Source: Myxococcales bacterium (GTDB lineage Bacteria; Myxococcota_A; Polyangia; Polyangiales; Polyangiaceae). From it: a stretch of 35,654 bases of DNA. Made by a program: the position numbers and the translations under genes. The notes below the pieces were generated by a model. It had not been told where the DNA came from, did no database searches, and saw only the letters and a program-made list of their open reading frames with translations. The stretch is taken from positions 1 through 35,654 of the forward strand of contig JAJZQG010000068.1 in assembly GCA_021847645.1 (NCBI GenBank). Reading direction: 5' to 3'. Every line of letters begins with the position of its first letter. Position 1 is the stretch's first letter. This document shows, one piece after another, positions 1 through 8,740 of the stretch.

Positions 1-1653
1 TCTGGCCGCGTGGTGGATGTCCCCTCGGTGGTCGAGTACGCCTTGACCCTCGAGAACGTCGTACACGCCGAGGACGGCCTGTTCATCTGCTCGACAGACG
101 CCGCCCAGCAGATCTCCAAGACGATCAAGGAAAAGGGCCTCAACCGCGTCGTGGTGGCGGCCTGCACGCCGAGGACTCACGAGCCGCTGTTCCGCGACAC
201 GCTGCGGGAAGGCGGAATCAATCAGTACTTCTTCGACATGGCGAACATCCGGGAGCACTGCTCCTGGGTCCACTCCAAGCAGAAGGAAGACGCCACCAGG
301 AAGGCCAAGGACATCGTCCGCATGTCCGTGGCCCGCACAGCCCACCTCGAGCCGCTTCAGGAGTTCGACCTGCCCGTCCACAAGGCCGCACTGGTGGTGG
401 GCGGCGGCCTGGCAGGCATGACCGCCGCGCTCAGCCTCGCCGGCCAGGGCTTCGACGTCCACCTGGTCGAGAAGGAGAAGCAGCTCGGCGGCATGGCACG
501 ACGGCTCCGCTACACGCTCGAAGGGCTCGACGTCCAGCAGTACCTGCAGGAGCTCATTCGCAAGGTCTACCAGAACCAGCGGGTCCATGTCTCCCACGGG
601 GCGACCATCATGAGCGTGGCGGGTTACGTGGGTAACTTCACCACGACGGTGCGCGCGGAGGGCCAGGTCAAGACCATCCGCCACGGAGCCGCGATCCTCG
701 CCACGGGCGCCCAGGAGTACAAGCCCCGCGAATACCTCTATGGCGAGCACGACGCTGTGATGACCCAGCTCGAGCTCGAGGAGCGTATCGCCGCCGGCGA
801 CGAGCGCGTGCGCAGCGCCGACCGTGTGGTGATGATCCAGTGTGTGGGCTGCCGCGAGCGCGACCGCAACTACTGCTCCCGCATCTGCTGCAGCGCGGCC
901 TTGAAGAACGCATTGAAGCTCAAGCGCGCACGGCCCGACACCGACGTCTGCATTCTCTACCGGGACATGCGCTCCTACGGCCTCAAGGAAGACTACTATC
1001 GCGAAGCGGCCGAGCACGAGGTCAAGTTCATCCCGTGGGTGCCAGAAGATCGTCCCCAGGTCGAGGCGGCCACCAACGAGCAGGGCAGCCCGATCCTGCG
1101 CGTCACGGTGGCCGACCAGGTTCTGCGGCAGCGCCTCGAGCTCGACGCCGACCTGCTGGTGCTGTCGGCCGCGGTGGTGCCGTCGGAAGGAAGCCTGGAG
1201 GCGTCGCGGCTGTTCAAGGTGACGCTGAGCTCGGACGGCTTTTTCCAGGAGGCGCACGTCAAGCTGCGCCCGGTGGACTTCGCGGCGGACGGCGTATTCC
1301 ACTGCGGCACGGCGCACTATCCGAAGCACATTGCGGAGGCGATCACCCAGGCGTACGGCGCGGCGGGCCGGGCCGCTGCGCTGCTGTCTCGCGATACCGT
1401 CACGGCGTCGGGCTCGGTGTGCGAGGTGAAGCAGGAGGCGTGCGTGACCTGCGGCGCCTGCGTTTCCGTTTGCACCTACGGCGCCATCAGCTTCCAGGAC
1501 ACCCATCGGGGCAAGAAAGCCTCGGTCAACTCGGTGCTCTGCAAGGGAGACGGTCTGTGCAACTCGGTATGCCCGGTCTCGGCAATCTCGCTCAAGCACT
1601 ACACGGACGAGGAGCTCGTCAGCCAGATCGACGCGGCAACGGTCGACGGATAG
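1..1653 (+). CDS. bamE: HdrA-like flavoprotein, BamE type (5' truncated by window edge)
   Basis: The reading frame is open from base 1, so the start lies upstream; 550 residues are visible. The visible start is the conserved HdrA segment (GRVVDVPSVVEYA, then AACTPRTHEPLF). An FAD-binding GGGLAG motif lies near visible residue 134, a CVGCRERDRNYCSRICC cysteine cluster near 281, and a C-terminal 2x[4Fe-4S] domain has cysteines starting at 481 (CVTCGACVSVC). HdrA proteins are the flavin- and Fe-S-containing core of heterodisulfide reductase-type electron bifurcation. BamE in the class II benzoyl-CoA reductase complex of Geobacter is HdrA-like (recalled). The following genes match BamF-I in order, which supports that assignment over a methanogen-type Hdr or a Flx-Hdr complex. 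It ends with TAG; the next gene starts 63 nt downstream. HdrA-like identity is firm; the Bam role is inferred from context. Confidence 0.85.
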   Translation, partial: SGRVVDVPSVVEYALTLENVVHAEDGLFICSTDAAQQISKTIKEKGLNRVVVAACTPRTHEPLFRDTLREGGINQYFFDMANIREHCSWVHSKQKEDATRKAKDIVRMSVARTAHLEPLQEFDLPVHKAALVVGGGLAGMTAALSLAGQGFDVHLVEKEKQLGGMARRLRYTLEGLDVQQYLQELIRKVYQNQRVHVSHGATIMSVAGYVGNFTTTVRAEGQVKTIRHGAAILATGAQEYKPREYLYGEHDAVMTQLELEERIAAGDERVRSADRVVMIQCVGCRERDRNYCSRICCSAALKNALKLKRARPDTDVCILYRDMRSYGLKEDYYREAAEHEVKFIPWVPEDRPQVEAATNEQGSPILRVTVADQVLRQRLELDADLLVLSAAVVPSEGSLEASRLFKVTLSSDGFFQEAHVKLRPVDFAADGVFHCGTAHYPKHIAEAITQAYGAAGRAAALLSRDTVTASGSVCEVKQEACVTCGACVSVCTYGAISFQDTHRGKKASVNSVLCKGDGLCNSVCPVSAISLKHYTDEELVSQIDAATVDG

Positions 1654-1716
1654 GCAGATAGGCAGCTGGGCAATCGGTGCGAGGCCCGGGGGCAGCGCCG
1701 GCGTGGATGAGAGAAG

Positions 1717-2484
1717 ATGGCAACGGGAAACACATTTCAGCCGAAGATGGTGGGCATCATTTGCAACTGGTGCTGCTACGGGGGAGCCGACCTGTGCGGC
1801 GTCTCGCGCTTTCAGTACCCGCCATACATCCGGCTGGTCCGGGTGATGTGCTCGGCCAGGGTCGATCTGCTGCACATCCTGCGCGCCTTCGCGAACGGGC
1901 AGGACGCCGTGTTCATCGGCGGGTGCCACCTGTGCGACTGCCACTACGTGACCAACGGCAACTTCAACGCATTCAGCATGGTCCAGGTGGCCAAGAAGCT
2001 GCTCGAGCGCGTGGGCGTCAATCCGAAGCGGCTGAGGCTCGAGTGGGTGTCGGCCGGCGAGGGCATCCGGTTCGCCAACTTCATGAACGAGTTCGCCGCC
2101 GAGATCGAGAAGATGGGCCCGCTGGGCAAGGCCGAGGGCTGCGGCGACGAGACGCTCGCCCGCAACCTCGCGGCCGTCGAAAGCGTCGTTCCGTACGTCA
2201 AGCTGGTCCTGACGCAGAAGCTTCACGTGCCGGTCAAGACGGAGGAGGCCTACCACGAGTTCTTCACGAGCAAGCAGTTCGACCGGCTGTTCGACGAGGC
2301 CATCGCCGGCAAGCTGGCGACCAGCCAGATCATGCGCCTTCTGCGGGAGAAACCTCTGTCGACCAGAGAGATCTCCGGGGCGCTGGGGCTCAGCCCCTCG
2401 GAGGTGTCGGGGCACATGACGCAGGCATCCCGGCAGGGGCTGGTCCGGTACGACGTGGACCGCAATTGCTACGCGCTCGCCTGA
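1717..2484 (+). CDS. bamF: MvhD-like iron-sulfur protein with C-terminal winged-helix domain (BamF type)
   Basis: 255 residues. The first ~140 are an MvhD/FlpD-type electron-transfer domain with CNWCCYGGADLCG at residues 16-28, Cys45, and GGCHLCDCHY at 68-77, which hold a [2Fe-2S] cluster and pass electrons between HdrA and a partner dehydrogenase. Some family members use selenocysteine here; this one has only cysteines and no in-frame TGA. The 68-77 motif carries an extra Cys73, where Gly is commoner in the family (recalled). From about residue 200 the protein continues into a winged-helix-like segment (QIMRLLREKPLSTREISGAL, then GLSPSEVSGHM), which a minimal MvhD lacks. The ATG at 1717 is preceded by a purine-rich GAGAGAAG. 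It lies between the HdrA-like and NuoE-like genes, as BamF does between BamE and BamG in Geobacter. Confidence 0.82.
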   Translation: MATGNTFQPKMVGIICNWCCYGGADLCGVSRFQYPPYIRLVRVMCSARVDLLHILRAFANGQDAVFIGGCHLCDCHYVTNGNFNAFSMVQVAKKLLERVGVNPKRLRLEWVSAGEGIRFANFMNEFAAEIEKMGPLGKAEGCGDETLARNLAAVESVVPYVKLVLTQKLHVPVKTEEAYHEFFTSKQFDRLFDEAIAGKLATSQIMRLLREKPLSTREISGALGLSPSEVSGHMTQASRQGLVRYDVDRNCYALA

Positions 2485-2502
2485 GGGAAGAAAGAGGCGC
2501 AG

Positions 2503-3000
2503 ATGGACAACGCCACGAGCAATCGGCAACAGCATGGAAGCGACAGCGCGCTCATCGCCCGGGTCGACCAGATCATTGACAAGCACGGCTCCGAGCCGAG
2601 CTCGCTGATCCAGGTGCTGCTGGAGATCCAGAGCGAGTTGCGCTGGCTGCCCCGGCAGGCGCTGCGACGGGTGGGGGATCGGCTGCGGGTTCCCGACTCC
2701 CGGATACGGCATATCGCGACGTTCTACAAGGCATTCAGCCTGGTACCCAAGGGCCGCCACGAGGTGCACGTGTGCATGGGCACCGCGTGCCACGTCAGGG
2801 GCGCGGCCCGTGTGTTGGACAAGGTCAAGGAGATGACCGGCATTGGTCCGGGCGAGACCGATCTGGCGCTGAAGTTCAGCCTCGAGACGGTCAACTGTCT
2901 GGGCTGCTGCGCGCTAGGGCCGGTGATGGAAGTCGACGGCAAGACCCACGGCAAGCTTTCGACGGCGGAGACCGTCGAAGTGCTGTCGCGCTACGAGTAG
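2503..3000 (+). CDS. bamG: NuoE-like [2Fe-2S] thioredoxin-fold subunit (BamG type)
   Basis: 165 residues, the usual length for the 24-kDa NuoE/HoxE/HydA family. An N-terminal helical part (IIDKHGSEPSSLIQVLLEIQ) is followed by a thioredoxin-like [2Fe-2S] domain with cysteines in VCMGTACHVRGA and NCLGCCALGP. The family binds one [2Fe-2S] cluster and pairs with NuoF in NAD(P)H-oxidising modules. The ATG at 2503 follows a GAGG-containing ribosome site and sits 18 nt after the MvhD-like gene. The next gene, NuoF-like, begins 9 nt after the TAG stop, so the two are co-transcribed. In the Bam complex BamG is NuoE-like; the same subunit also occurs in bifurcating hydrogenases and formate dehydrogenases, but none is encoded nearby. 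Confidence 0.85.
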   Translation: MDNATSNRQQHGSDSALIARVDQIIDKHGSEPSSLIQVLLEIQSELRWLPRQALRRVGDRLRVPDSRIRHIATFYKAFSLVPKGRHEVHVCMGTACHVRGAARVLDKVKEMTGIGPGETDLALKFSLETVNCLGCCALGPVMEVDGKTHGKLSTAETVEVLSRYE

Positions 3001-3009
3001 GGGCACACG

Positions 3010-4938
3010 ATGGAGCGCATAGAATCGCCCGAACAGCTCGCCACGATCCGGCGAGCCATCTTGTCCAGGCGGGATCCAGTCAAGCCGCGCGTTTCGGTGT
3101 GCGCCGGCACCGGCTGCCTCGCCACCGGCGGGACCAGCGTACTCGACGCTTTCCGTGCGGAGGTCGACAAGCAAGGGCTCGCGGCCCAAGTCGACGTCAG
3201 GGGCACCGGCTGCCACGGCTTCTGCGAGAAAGGGCCGATCGTGGTGATCGGGCCGGAGGAGATCTGCTACTTGCAGGTCAAGCCCGAGGACGTTGCCGAG
3301 ATCGTCACCAGCACCTTGAAGGAGAAGAAGCTCGTCGAGCGGCTCCTGTACACGGACCCGGTGACGGGCCAGAAGGTGGTGCAGGAGTCGGAGATCCCGT
3401 TCTACAAGCACCAGCAGCGCCTGGTGTTCGGGCCCAACCGCAAGATCGACCCGACCAACCTCGATGACTACCTGGCCATCGGCGGGTATCAGGGGCTGGT
3501 CAAGGCGTTGTTCGAGATGGCACCGGAGCAGGTCATCGCGGAGGTGAAGGCCTCCGGGCTGCGAGGCCGAGGCGGGGCGGGCTTTCCCACCGGGCGAAAG
3601 TGGGAGCTCGCGCGCCAGTCGCCGGGCGACATCAAGTACGTGATTGTCAATTGCGACGAGGGCGACCCGGGCGCGTACATGGATCGGTCGCTGATGGAGG
3701 GCAATCCCTTCAGCGTGCTGGAGGGGTTGACGATTGGCGCTTACGCGATGGGCGCGCGTGAGGGCTACATCTATGTACGTCAGGAGTACGCCCTGGCGGT
3801 CAAGAACGCGGGAACGGCGATCGCGCGGGCGCGGGAGCTCGGCCTTCTGGGCAAGAACATCCTGGGCTCGGGCTTCGACTTCGACATCAAGGTGCACCGG
3901 GGCGCCGGGGCGTTCGTCTGCGGAGAGGAGACGGCGCTGATGCTCTCGCTGGAGGGCAAGCCCGGGGAGCCGCGCATGAGGCCCCCCTACCCCGCCGTCA
4001 AAGGGCTCTGGGGCAAGCCGACGAACATCAACAACGTAGAGACCTGGGCGACGGTCCCGGCCATCATCAACCAGGGAGCGCGCGCTTTCTCGGCGATTGG
4101 CACGGAGCGCAGCAAGGGAACCAAGATCTTCTCGCTCGTCGGCAAGATCACGAACACCGGGCTGGTGGAGGTCCCGATGGGCATCACGCTCGGGGACATC
4201 ATCCACAAGATCGGCGGCGGCATTCCGGGCGGCAAGAAGTTCAAGGCCGTGCAGACCGGTGGGCCGTCGGGCGGCTGCATTCCCAAGGACAAGCTCGATC
4301 TGAAGGTCGACTTCGACGAGCTGACCGCCGCGGGCTCCATGATGGGCTCGGGCGGCATGATCGTGATGGACGAGACGACCTGCATGGTCGACGTCGCGCG
4401 GTACTTCACGGAGTTCCTGACGGACGAGTCCTGCGGCAAGTGCACGCCGTGCAGGGGCGGGCTTCGCCAGATGCACCGCATTCTCACGCGCATCACCCAG
4501 GGCAAGGGCGAGGAGGCCGATCTGGATCGGCTCCGGCAGCTCTCGGAGCTGGCCAAGGAGGTATCGCTCTGCGCGCTCGGCAAGACGGGACCCAACCCGT
4601 TCCTGAGCACGTTCCACTACTTCAAGGACGAGTACGAGGCGCACATCAAGGACAAGCGGTGTCCGGCCCTGTCCTGCAAGGCGCTCATCTCGTATTACAT
4701 CGAGCCCGACAAGTGCAAGGCCTGCATGCTCTGCATGAAGCAGTGCCCGGAGAATGCCATCGAAGGCGGCAAGAAGACGATCCACGTCATCATCCAGGAG
4801 AAGTGCACCAAGTGCGGCACCTGTCTGGACGTGTGTCCGACGCGCTTCGACGCCGTGAAGAAGCTGTCGGGCGAGCCGGTGCCGCCGCCCCTTCCGCAGG
4901 CGCACAGACTCATTGCCAAAGCGAGCAAGACCGCATGA
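3010..4938 (+). CDS. bamH: NuoF-like NAD(H)- and FMN-binding Fe-S subunit with ferredoxin tail (BamH type)
   Basis: 642 residues, longer than plain NuoF (~430) because of extensions at both ends. An N-terminal thioredoxin-like [2Fe-2S] domain has Cys31, Cys36, Cys68 and Cys72. The NADH/FMN core carries GLRGRGGAGFPTGRKW near 183-198 and NCDEGDPGAYMDR after it. An SLBB region precedes the [4Fe-4S] motif CGKCTPC (Cys475/478/481) and Cys521. The C-terminus is a 2x[4Fe-4S] ferredoxin domain starting at Cys569 and Cys599. This HydB/HoxF-like build is that of electron-bifurcating or confurcating flavoproteins. With the NuoE- and NuoG-like neighbours it forms the expected NAD(H)-reactive arm of a Bam-type complex. 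The stop overlaps the next start (ATGA). A hydrogenase role cannot be excluded by sequence alone, but no hydrogenase gene is present. Confidence 0.87.
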   Translation: MERIESPEQLATIRRAILSRRDPVKPRVSVCAGTGCLATGGTSVLDAFRAEVDKQGLAAQVDVRGTGCHGFCEKGPIVVIGPEEICYLQVKPEDVAEIVTSTLKEKKLVERLLYTDPVTGQKVVQESEIPFYKHQQRLVFGPNRKIDPTNLDDYLAIGGYQGLVKALFEMAPEQVIAEVKASGLRGRGGAGFPTGRKWELARQSPGDIKYVIVNCDEGDPGAYMDRSLMEGNPFSVLEGLTIGAYAMGAREGYIYVRQEYALAVKNAGTAIARARELGLLGKNILGSGFDFDIKVHRGAGAFVCGEETALMLSLEGKPGEPRMRPPYPAVKGLWGKPTNINNVETWATVPAIINQGARAFSAIGTERSKGTKIFSLVGKITNTGLVEVPMGITLGDIIHKIGGGIPGGKKFKAVQTGGPSGGCIPKDKLDLKVDFDELTAAGSMMGSGGMIVMDETTCMVDVARYFTEFLTDESCGKCTPCRGGLRQMHRILTRITQGKGEEADLDRLRQLSELAKEVSLCALGKTGPNPFLSTFHYFKDEYEAHIKDKRCPALSCKALISYYIEPDKCKACMLCMKQCPENAIEGGKKTIHVIIQEKCTKCGTCLDVCPTRFDAVKKLSGEPVPPPLPQAHRLIAKASKTA

Positions 4939-5552
4939 CTGACATCCTCGTTCAGATCGACGGCAGGCAGGTCAAGGCAGAACAGGGCACGACCATCCTC
5001 GAGGCGGCGCGCGGCGCGGGCGTGTCGATACCGACCTTGTGCCACCACGACAAGCTGGCTCCGTTCGGCGCTTGCCGGCTGTGCATCGTGGAAGCGGTGC
5101 AAGGCGATGCGCGCCGGCTCGTCGTCTCCTGCGCGGTCCCGGTCGAACAGGGGATGGTCGTCAAGACGCGTTCGGAGAAGGTCGACGGGTTCCGCAAGTC
5201 GCTGCTGGAGCTGATGCTGGCCCACGCCCCCAACGCTCCCCGGCTTCAGGAACTGGCACGCGAGTACGGCGCGGACCCCAACCGCTTCGAGAAGGAAGCC
5301 GACTTCTGCATCCACTGCGGGCTGTGTGTCCGGTATTGCGACGAGATCAAGAAGCTCAACGCGGTGGGCTTCATCGATCGCGGCGTTCGCAAAGAGATCT
5401 CCTTCGTACCCGAAATCGCTGCGCGCGAGTGCGACGCCTGCAAGGAGTGCTTCCCGCTCTGCCCGACGTCCTATCTGCAGGCGACGTTCGTTCTGGCGCA
5501 ATCGCTGGCGTTTCCGCCGGACAGCGAAACGGCAGAGCAGTTCACGAGGTAG
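4935..5552 (+). CDS. bamI: Short NuoG-like iron-sulfur protein (BamI type)
   Basis: 205 residues. An N-terminal plant-type [2Fe-2S] domain (Cys36, Cys47, Cys50, Cys66) is followed by two [4Fe-4S] motifs, CIHCGLCVRYC and CDACKECFPLCP. This is only the Fe-S N-terminal portion of NuoG; the molybdopterin-like body is absent, as in HoxU and BamI. The ATG overlaps the TGA of the NuoF-like gene (ATGA), indicating translational coupling; upstream codons in this frame are inside that gene and are not used. It should wire the flavin site of the NuoF-like subunit to the HdrA/MvhD-like subunits. It ends in TAG at 5550-5552, 7 nt before the radical SAM gene. Confidence 0.83.
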   Translation: MTDILVQIDGRQVKAEQGTTILEAARGAGVSIPTLCHHDKLAPFGACRLCIVEAVQGDARRLVVSCAVPVEQGMVVKTRSEKVDGFRKSLLELMLAHAPNAPRLQELAREYGADPNRFEKEADFCIHCGLCVRYCDEIKKLNAVGFIDRGVRKEISFVPEIAARECDACKECFPLCPTSYLQATFVLAQSLAFPPDSETAEQFTR

Positions 5553-5559
5553 CAGCGTC

Positions 5560-6690
5560 ATGCGAAGGCCAACGGCGCACACGGAACAGCTCGAAAAGAT
5601 GTATGCCGCCGACGACGGCAGGCTGCAGGGCCCGGCTCCGTGGCACAAGCTGCCCTTGTTCTGGATCCACCTGTTCCTGTCGTACAAGTGCACCCGCCGG
5701 TGCAGCTACTGCTACTCGTTCAACCAGGTCGGCAGCGACAACTGCGTGGAAATGAACGAGCGGACGTTCGCCCGCCTGCTCGAATGGATTCCGGAAGTCT
5801 GGCGAACCAACGACGTCAAGGTCAACGCCCTGGGATTCCTGGGCGGCGAGCCGCTGTTGCGCACCGACCGGATCAAGAAGGTCATGGACGCGGTCTCCTC
5901 GAACACCGCGGGCATGCAGGGCTTCCTGTACACCAACGCCGACGTGGTCGACACCGTGAGCTGGGACGACCTCGAAGACATCCAGTGGATTTCGACGAAC
6001 ATTACGGACACCAGCCTCGAGGAGGTCGCGCGAAGGATGACGGTGATTCGCGAGCGCTCGAACGTCATCAACCAGACGGTGGTGGCCACGCTCGACGACT
6101 ACAACCTGTCGCGGATCCTGGACGTGACGCGGTTCGGCCTGGAGAGCGGCTACCGCCTGCGGTACTATAAGGAGCTGTTCCGGGGGCTGGACCAGGAATA
6201 CAAGCCGAGGCTGTTGGCGAGGTACCACGAGCTGTGCGATCTGTTGGAGGACTACGCGTCGCGCGGCTACGAGGTTCACACGACTTTCCTCTTCGACACG
6301 CTGATTCCGGGCTGGACGAGCGAGTCGTCACCGTATCCTTGCGGCAAGCGGGCCGTGGCGGTGTATCCCGACGGGAGCACCGGGCCGTGCATCCGGAACC
6401 ATTCGTTCAAGACCGGCACGGTCTTCGACCCCGACCCCATGTCCAGGCTCGGTTGCAGGACGTTCCACTACGACGTTGTCAGTCCGATGCTGCCCGCGGA
6501 GTGCCGGACCTGTGAGAGCCGGGCTGCCTGCCAGGGGGGATGCCCGAACGACAAGCTGCTGTTGACCGGAACGACGTCGGGCAAGTCTGTCATGTGCGAC
6601 ATCCACAAGGAGATCATTCCGCGGCTGCGCGCCCTGCACGAGTCCCAGCGGGGGCGCGGTGCGGGCCCCGCCGCCCACGCTGCCGGATGA
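5560..6690 (+). CDS. Radical SAM/SPASM protein, likely tungsten-cofactor enzyme maturase
   Basis: 376 residues from the ATG at 5560, preceded by GAGG 10 nt upstream. The frame is open further upstream but would overlap the previous gene. The radical SAM cluster motif is Cys44-x3-Cys48-x2-Cys51 (CTRRCSYC), with the GGEP motif at 95-98. A C-terminal SPASM-type auxiliary Fe-S region has cysteines in SPYPCGKR, DGSTGPC, CRTCESRAACQGGC and VMC. Radical SAM/SPASM proteins next to aldehyde:ferredoxin oxidoreductase family genes form a recognised association, annotated as tungsten cofactor oxidoreductase maturases (recalled; exact chemistry unknown). It sits 58 nt before bamB, so modification of BamB or its tungstopterin is the most economical role. 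A peptide-modifying (RiPP) role is less likely because I see no small precursor ORF. Confidence 0.78.
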   Translation: MRRPTAHTEQLEKMYAADDGRLQGPAPWHKLPLFWIHLFLSYKCTRRCSYCYSFNQVGSDNCVEMNERTFARLLEWIPEVWRTNDVKVNALGFLGGEPLLRTDRIKKVMDAVSSNTAGMQGFLYTNADVVDTVSWDDLEDIQWISTNITDTSLEEVARRMTVIRERSNVINQTVVATLDDYNLSRILDVTRFGLESGYRLRYYKELFRGLDQEYKPRLLARYHELCDLLEDYASRGYEVHTTFLFDTLIPGWTSESSPYPCGKRAVAVYPDGSTGPCIRNHSFKTGTVFDPDPMSRLGCRTFHYDVVSPMLPAECRTCESRAACQGGCPNDKLLLTGTTSGKSVMCDIHKEIIPRLRALHESQRGRGAGPAAHAAG

Positions 6691-6748
6691 CGGCTTTCGA
6701 TGGCCCGAGCGAGAAACGAACCAAGGCGCCCTGAAGGCGGAGAGCACA

Positions 6749-8728
6749 ATGAGATACGCAGAGACGGGATTCAATCTGGAAATCGATCTTGCCACCGGGA
6801 ACATCGAACGAGTGGAGACGGATCCGAAGCTGCTCGAGCTGCACCTCGGGGGTCTGGGCACCAGCGTCAAGCTTCACTGGGACAGGGTTCCGCCGGGCAC
6901 CAAGCCGTTCGACGACGAGAACCTGCTGGTCTTCAGCACCGGCCTGCTGTGCGGTACGCCCGCGTTCAGCTGCAACCGCACGGTGGTCACCACCATCTCG
7001 CCCCAGTCGGAGCTGCTGGCGTATCCCATGATGGGCGGGTTCTGGTCGGCGGAGCTCAAGTACGCTGGGTACGACAAGGTCATTCTGCGCAACAAGTCTC
7101 CCAAGCTTGTCTACATTTGGATCCACAACGACAGGGTCGAGATTCGCGACGCTTCCCATCTGAAGGGCAAAGGGGCGGTCGAGACGGCCGAGCTCATCAA
7201 GCGCGAGCTCAACGAGCCTGCCGCCCAGGTGGCGGCCATCGGCCTGGCGGGCGAGAACCGCGTCTTCACCGCCTCGATCGAGCAAGGGCGCTCGAGCGCC
7301 AGCCGGCTCGGCGGCGGTGCCGTCATGGGAGACAAGAACGTCAAGGCCATCGTCGTCCGGGGCACGAAAGACGTGAACCTCGCGCGGGGCGCCGAGTTCA
7401 TCGCGCGGCTCAATGACGTCAAGGCCTACATCGAGTATCGCAACGCCAACCCCATCCCGGGCGTGATGACCATCCTGTCGGGCATCGGCTCGCCGCAGGA
7501 GATGAAGCACACCGACGAGAAGTGGCACACCGAGAGCTTCGCCTGGGGCAACGCCCGTACGCGCCGCCGGGACTTCTGGAGCAAGGAGCACGAGGAGGAC
7601 TGGACCAGCACCCAGCTCGAAGCGATCCGGCGGTTCGTGAGCTGCTTCAACTGCCCGCAGCAGTGCGGCGCGCTCATCGCCTACAAGGACGTGCCCCGCT
7701 ACCAGGCCAAGTGCTTCGGCAAGCTCACGTACTCGATGGGTGCGATGGTCGACAGGCTGGGCTTCAACTTCAGGATTCTGCAGAAGGCGACCGAGTACGG
7801 GGTGGACTCGTTCTCGACACCGCAGATCCTGGCCTTCGCCGTCGAGCTCTACGAGGCAGGCATCCTGACGGACAAGGACTTCGAGGGCTGCCCGCAGGAC
7901 AAGGAAGGACGCTTCTTCTGGCTTCTCGACCGGCTCGTTCGCCGCGAGGGCATCGGCGACGTGCTGGCCGACGGGACATACTGGGCAGCCAAGAAGATCG
8001 GCAACGGAGCGGAGGCGTTCGCCCACAACACCATCAAGAAGCACGAGCAGCTGCCCATCAAGCTCGGCATGCTCGACCCGCTGTACTTCCTCATGTACTC
8101 GACCAACGAGAAGATCAGCATCACGCAGATCGAAGGCAACTGGCCCCAGGCCGCGTTTTCGACCATCGAGGAGCGCGAGGCCTTCGTCAAGGACTGGCCC
8201 CAGCTGCCCGACGAGAAGTTCAAGGAGTACCTGCTCAAGTGGGAGCCACGGGGCGAGATGGGAATCCCGAACTACCCCACGCCGGACATCGCCTGCGAGA
8301 TCGTCGACTGGATGGAGACCTTGCACAACATCGACGACGCTCTGGGGTTCTGCGCGGGGATGTCGTCGTTCTGCCTGAAGCCGCCGTATCACATCCACAA
8401 CTTCCCGGGCTTGATCTCGGCGGCGACCGGGTTGGATCTGGACGAGGCGGGGTTGAAGAAGATCGTCAAGCGCAGCCGCAACCTGCACCGGGCCGTCAAC
8501 ATCCGGCGAGGCATGCGGCGCGCGGACGAGAAGCCGCCCGAAGACCACTGGAAGAAGCGGTTCCCGGAGATCGAAACCAGGCTCATGGATACCTACTACG
8601 CCTACAAGGGCTGGAACAACGACGGTATACCCACCCGCAAGACCCTCGAGAGCCTCGACCTCAGCTACGTGGCTGACGACCTGGAGCGGAGCGGCATTCT
8701 CCCGCCGGACCAGGGGCCCCAGGGATAG
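6749..8728 (+). CDS. bamB: Class II benzoyl-CoA reductase catalytic subunit BamB (tungstopterin, AOR family)
   Basis: 659 residues from the ATG at 6749, with GGAG 7 nt upstream; an upstream in-frame ATG at 6659 lies inside the preceding gene. The opening MRYAETGFNLEIDLATGNIE and the ends GWNNDGIPT and LSYVADD resemble Geobacter BamB closely (from memory). Glu251, His260 (in EKWHTE) and Cys322 occupy the same numbers as the residues described around the BamB tungsten site. Cys299, Cys302, Cys306 and Cys535 (in DALGFC) match the AOR-family [4Fe-4S] ligands. The enzyme reduces benzoyl-CoA to cyclohexa-1,5-diene-1-carbonyl-CoA without ATP. Its usual small Fe-S partner bamC does not follow; a convergent unrelated gene ends 12 nt away. 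The substrate could be another aryl-CoA. BamB family membership is strong; substrate is inferred. Confidence 0.92.
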   Translation: MRYAETGFNLEIDLATGNIERVETDPKLLELHLGGLGTSVKLHWDRVPPGTKPFDDENLLVFSTGLLCGTPAFSCNRTVVTTISPQSELLAYPMMGGFWSAELKYAGYDKVILRNKSPKLVYIWIHNDRVEIRDASHLKGKGAVETAELIKRELNEPAAQVAAIGLAGENRVFTASIEQGRSSASRLGGGAVMGDKNVKAIVVRGTKDVNLARGAEFIARLNDVKAYIEYRNANPIPGVMTILSGIGSPQEMKHTDEKWHTESFAWGNARTRRRDFWSKEHEEDWTSTQLEAIRRFVSCFNCPQQCGALIAYKDVPRYQAKCFGKLTYSMGAMVDRLGFNFRILQKATEYGVDSFSTPQILAFAVELYEAGILTDKDFEGCPQDKEGRFFWLLDRLVRREGIGDVLADGTYWAAKKIGNGAEAFAHNTIKKHEQLPIKLGMLDPLYFLMYSTNEKISITQIEGNWPQAAFSTIEEREAFVKDWPQLPDEKFKEYLLKWEPRGEMGIPNYPTPDIACEIVDWMETLHNIDDALGFCAGMSSFCLKPPYHIHNFPGLISAATGLDLDEAGLKKIVKRSRNLHRAVNIRRGMRRADEKPPEDHWKKRFPEIETRLMDTYYAYKGWNNDGIPTRKTLESLDLSYVADDLERSGILPPDQGPQG

Positions 8729-8740
8729 GGTACCGCGGTC

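Noticed and set aside
1717..2484. Selenocysteine in the MvhD-like protein, as in some BamF-type homologues
   Set aside because: There is no in-frame TGA; the expected positions are cysteines.
2914..4905. Long minus-strand open frame opposite the NuoF-like gene
   Set aside because: Shadow frame of a gene with unmistakable FMN, NADH and Fe-S motifs; its own translation shows no family features.
6659..6748. Earlier in-frame start for bamB
   Set aside because: It overlaps the radical SAM gene and adds 30 residues not seen in BamB. The ATG at 6749 has a good ribosome site, and numbering from it places Glu251, His260 and Cys322 at the positions recalled for BamB.
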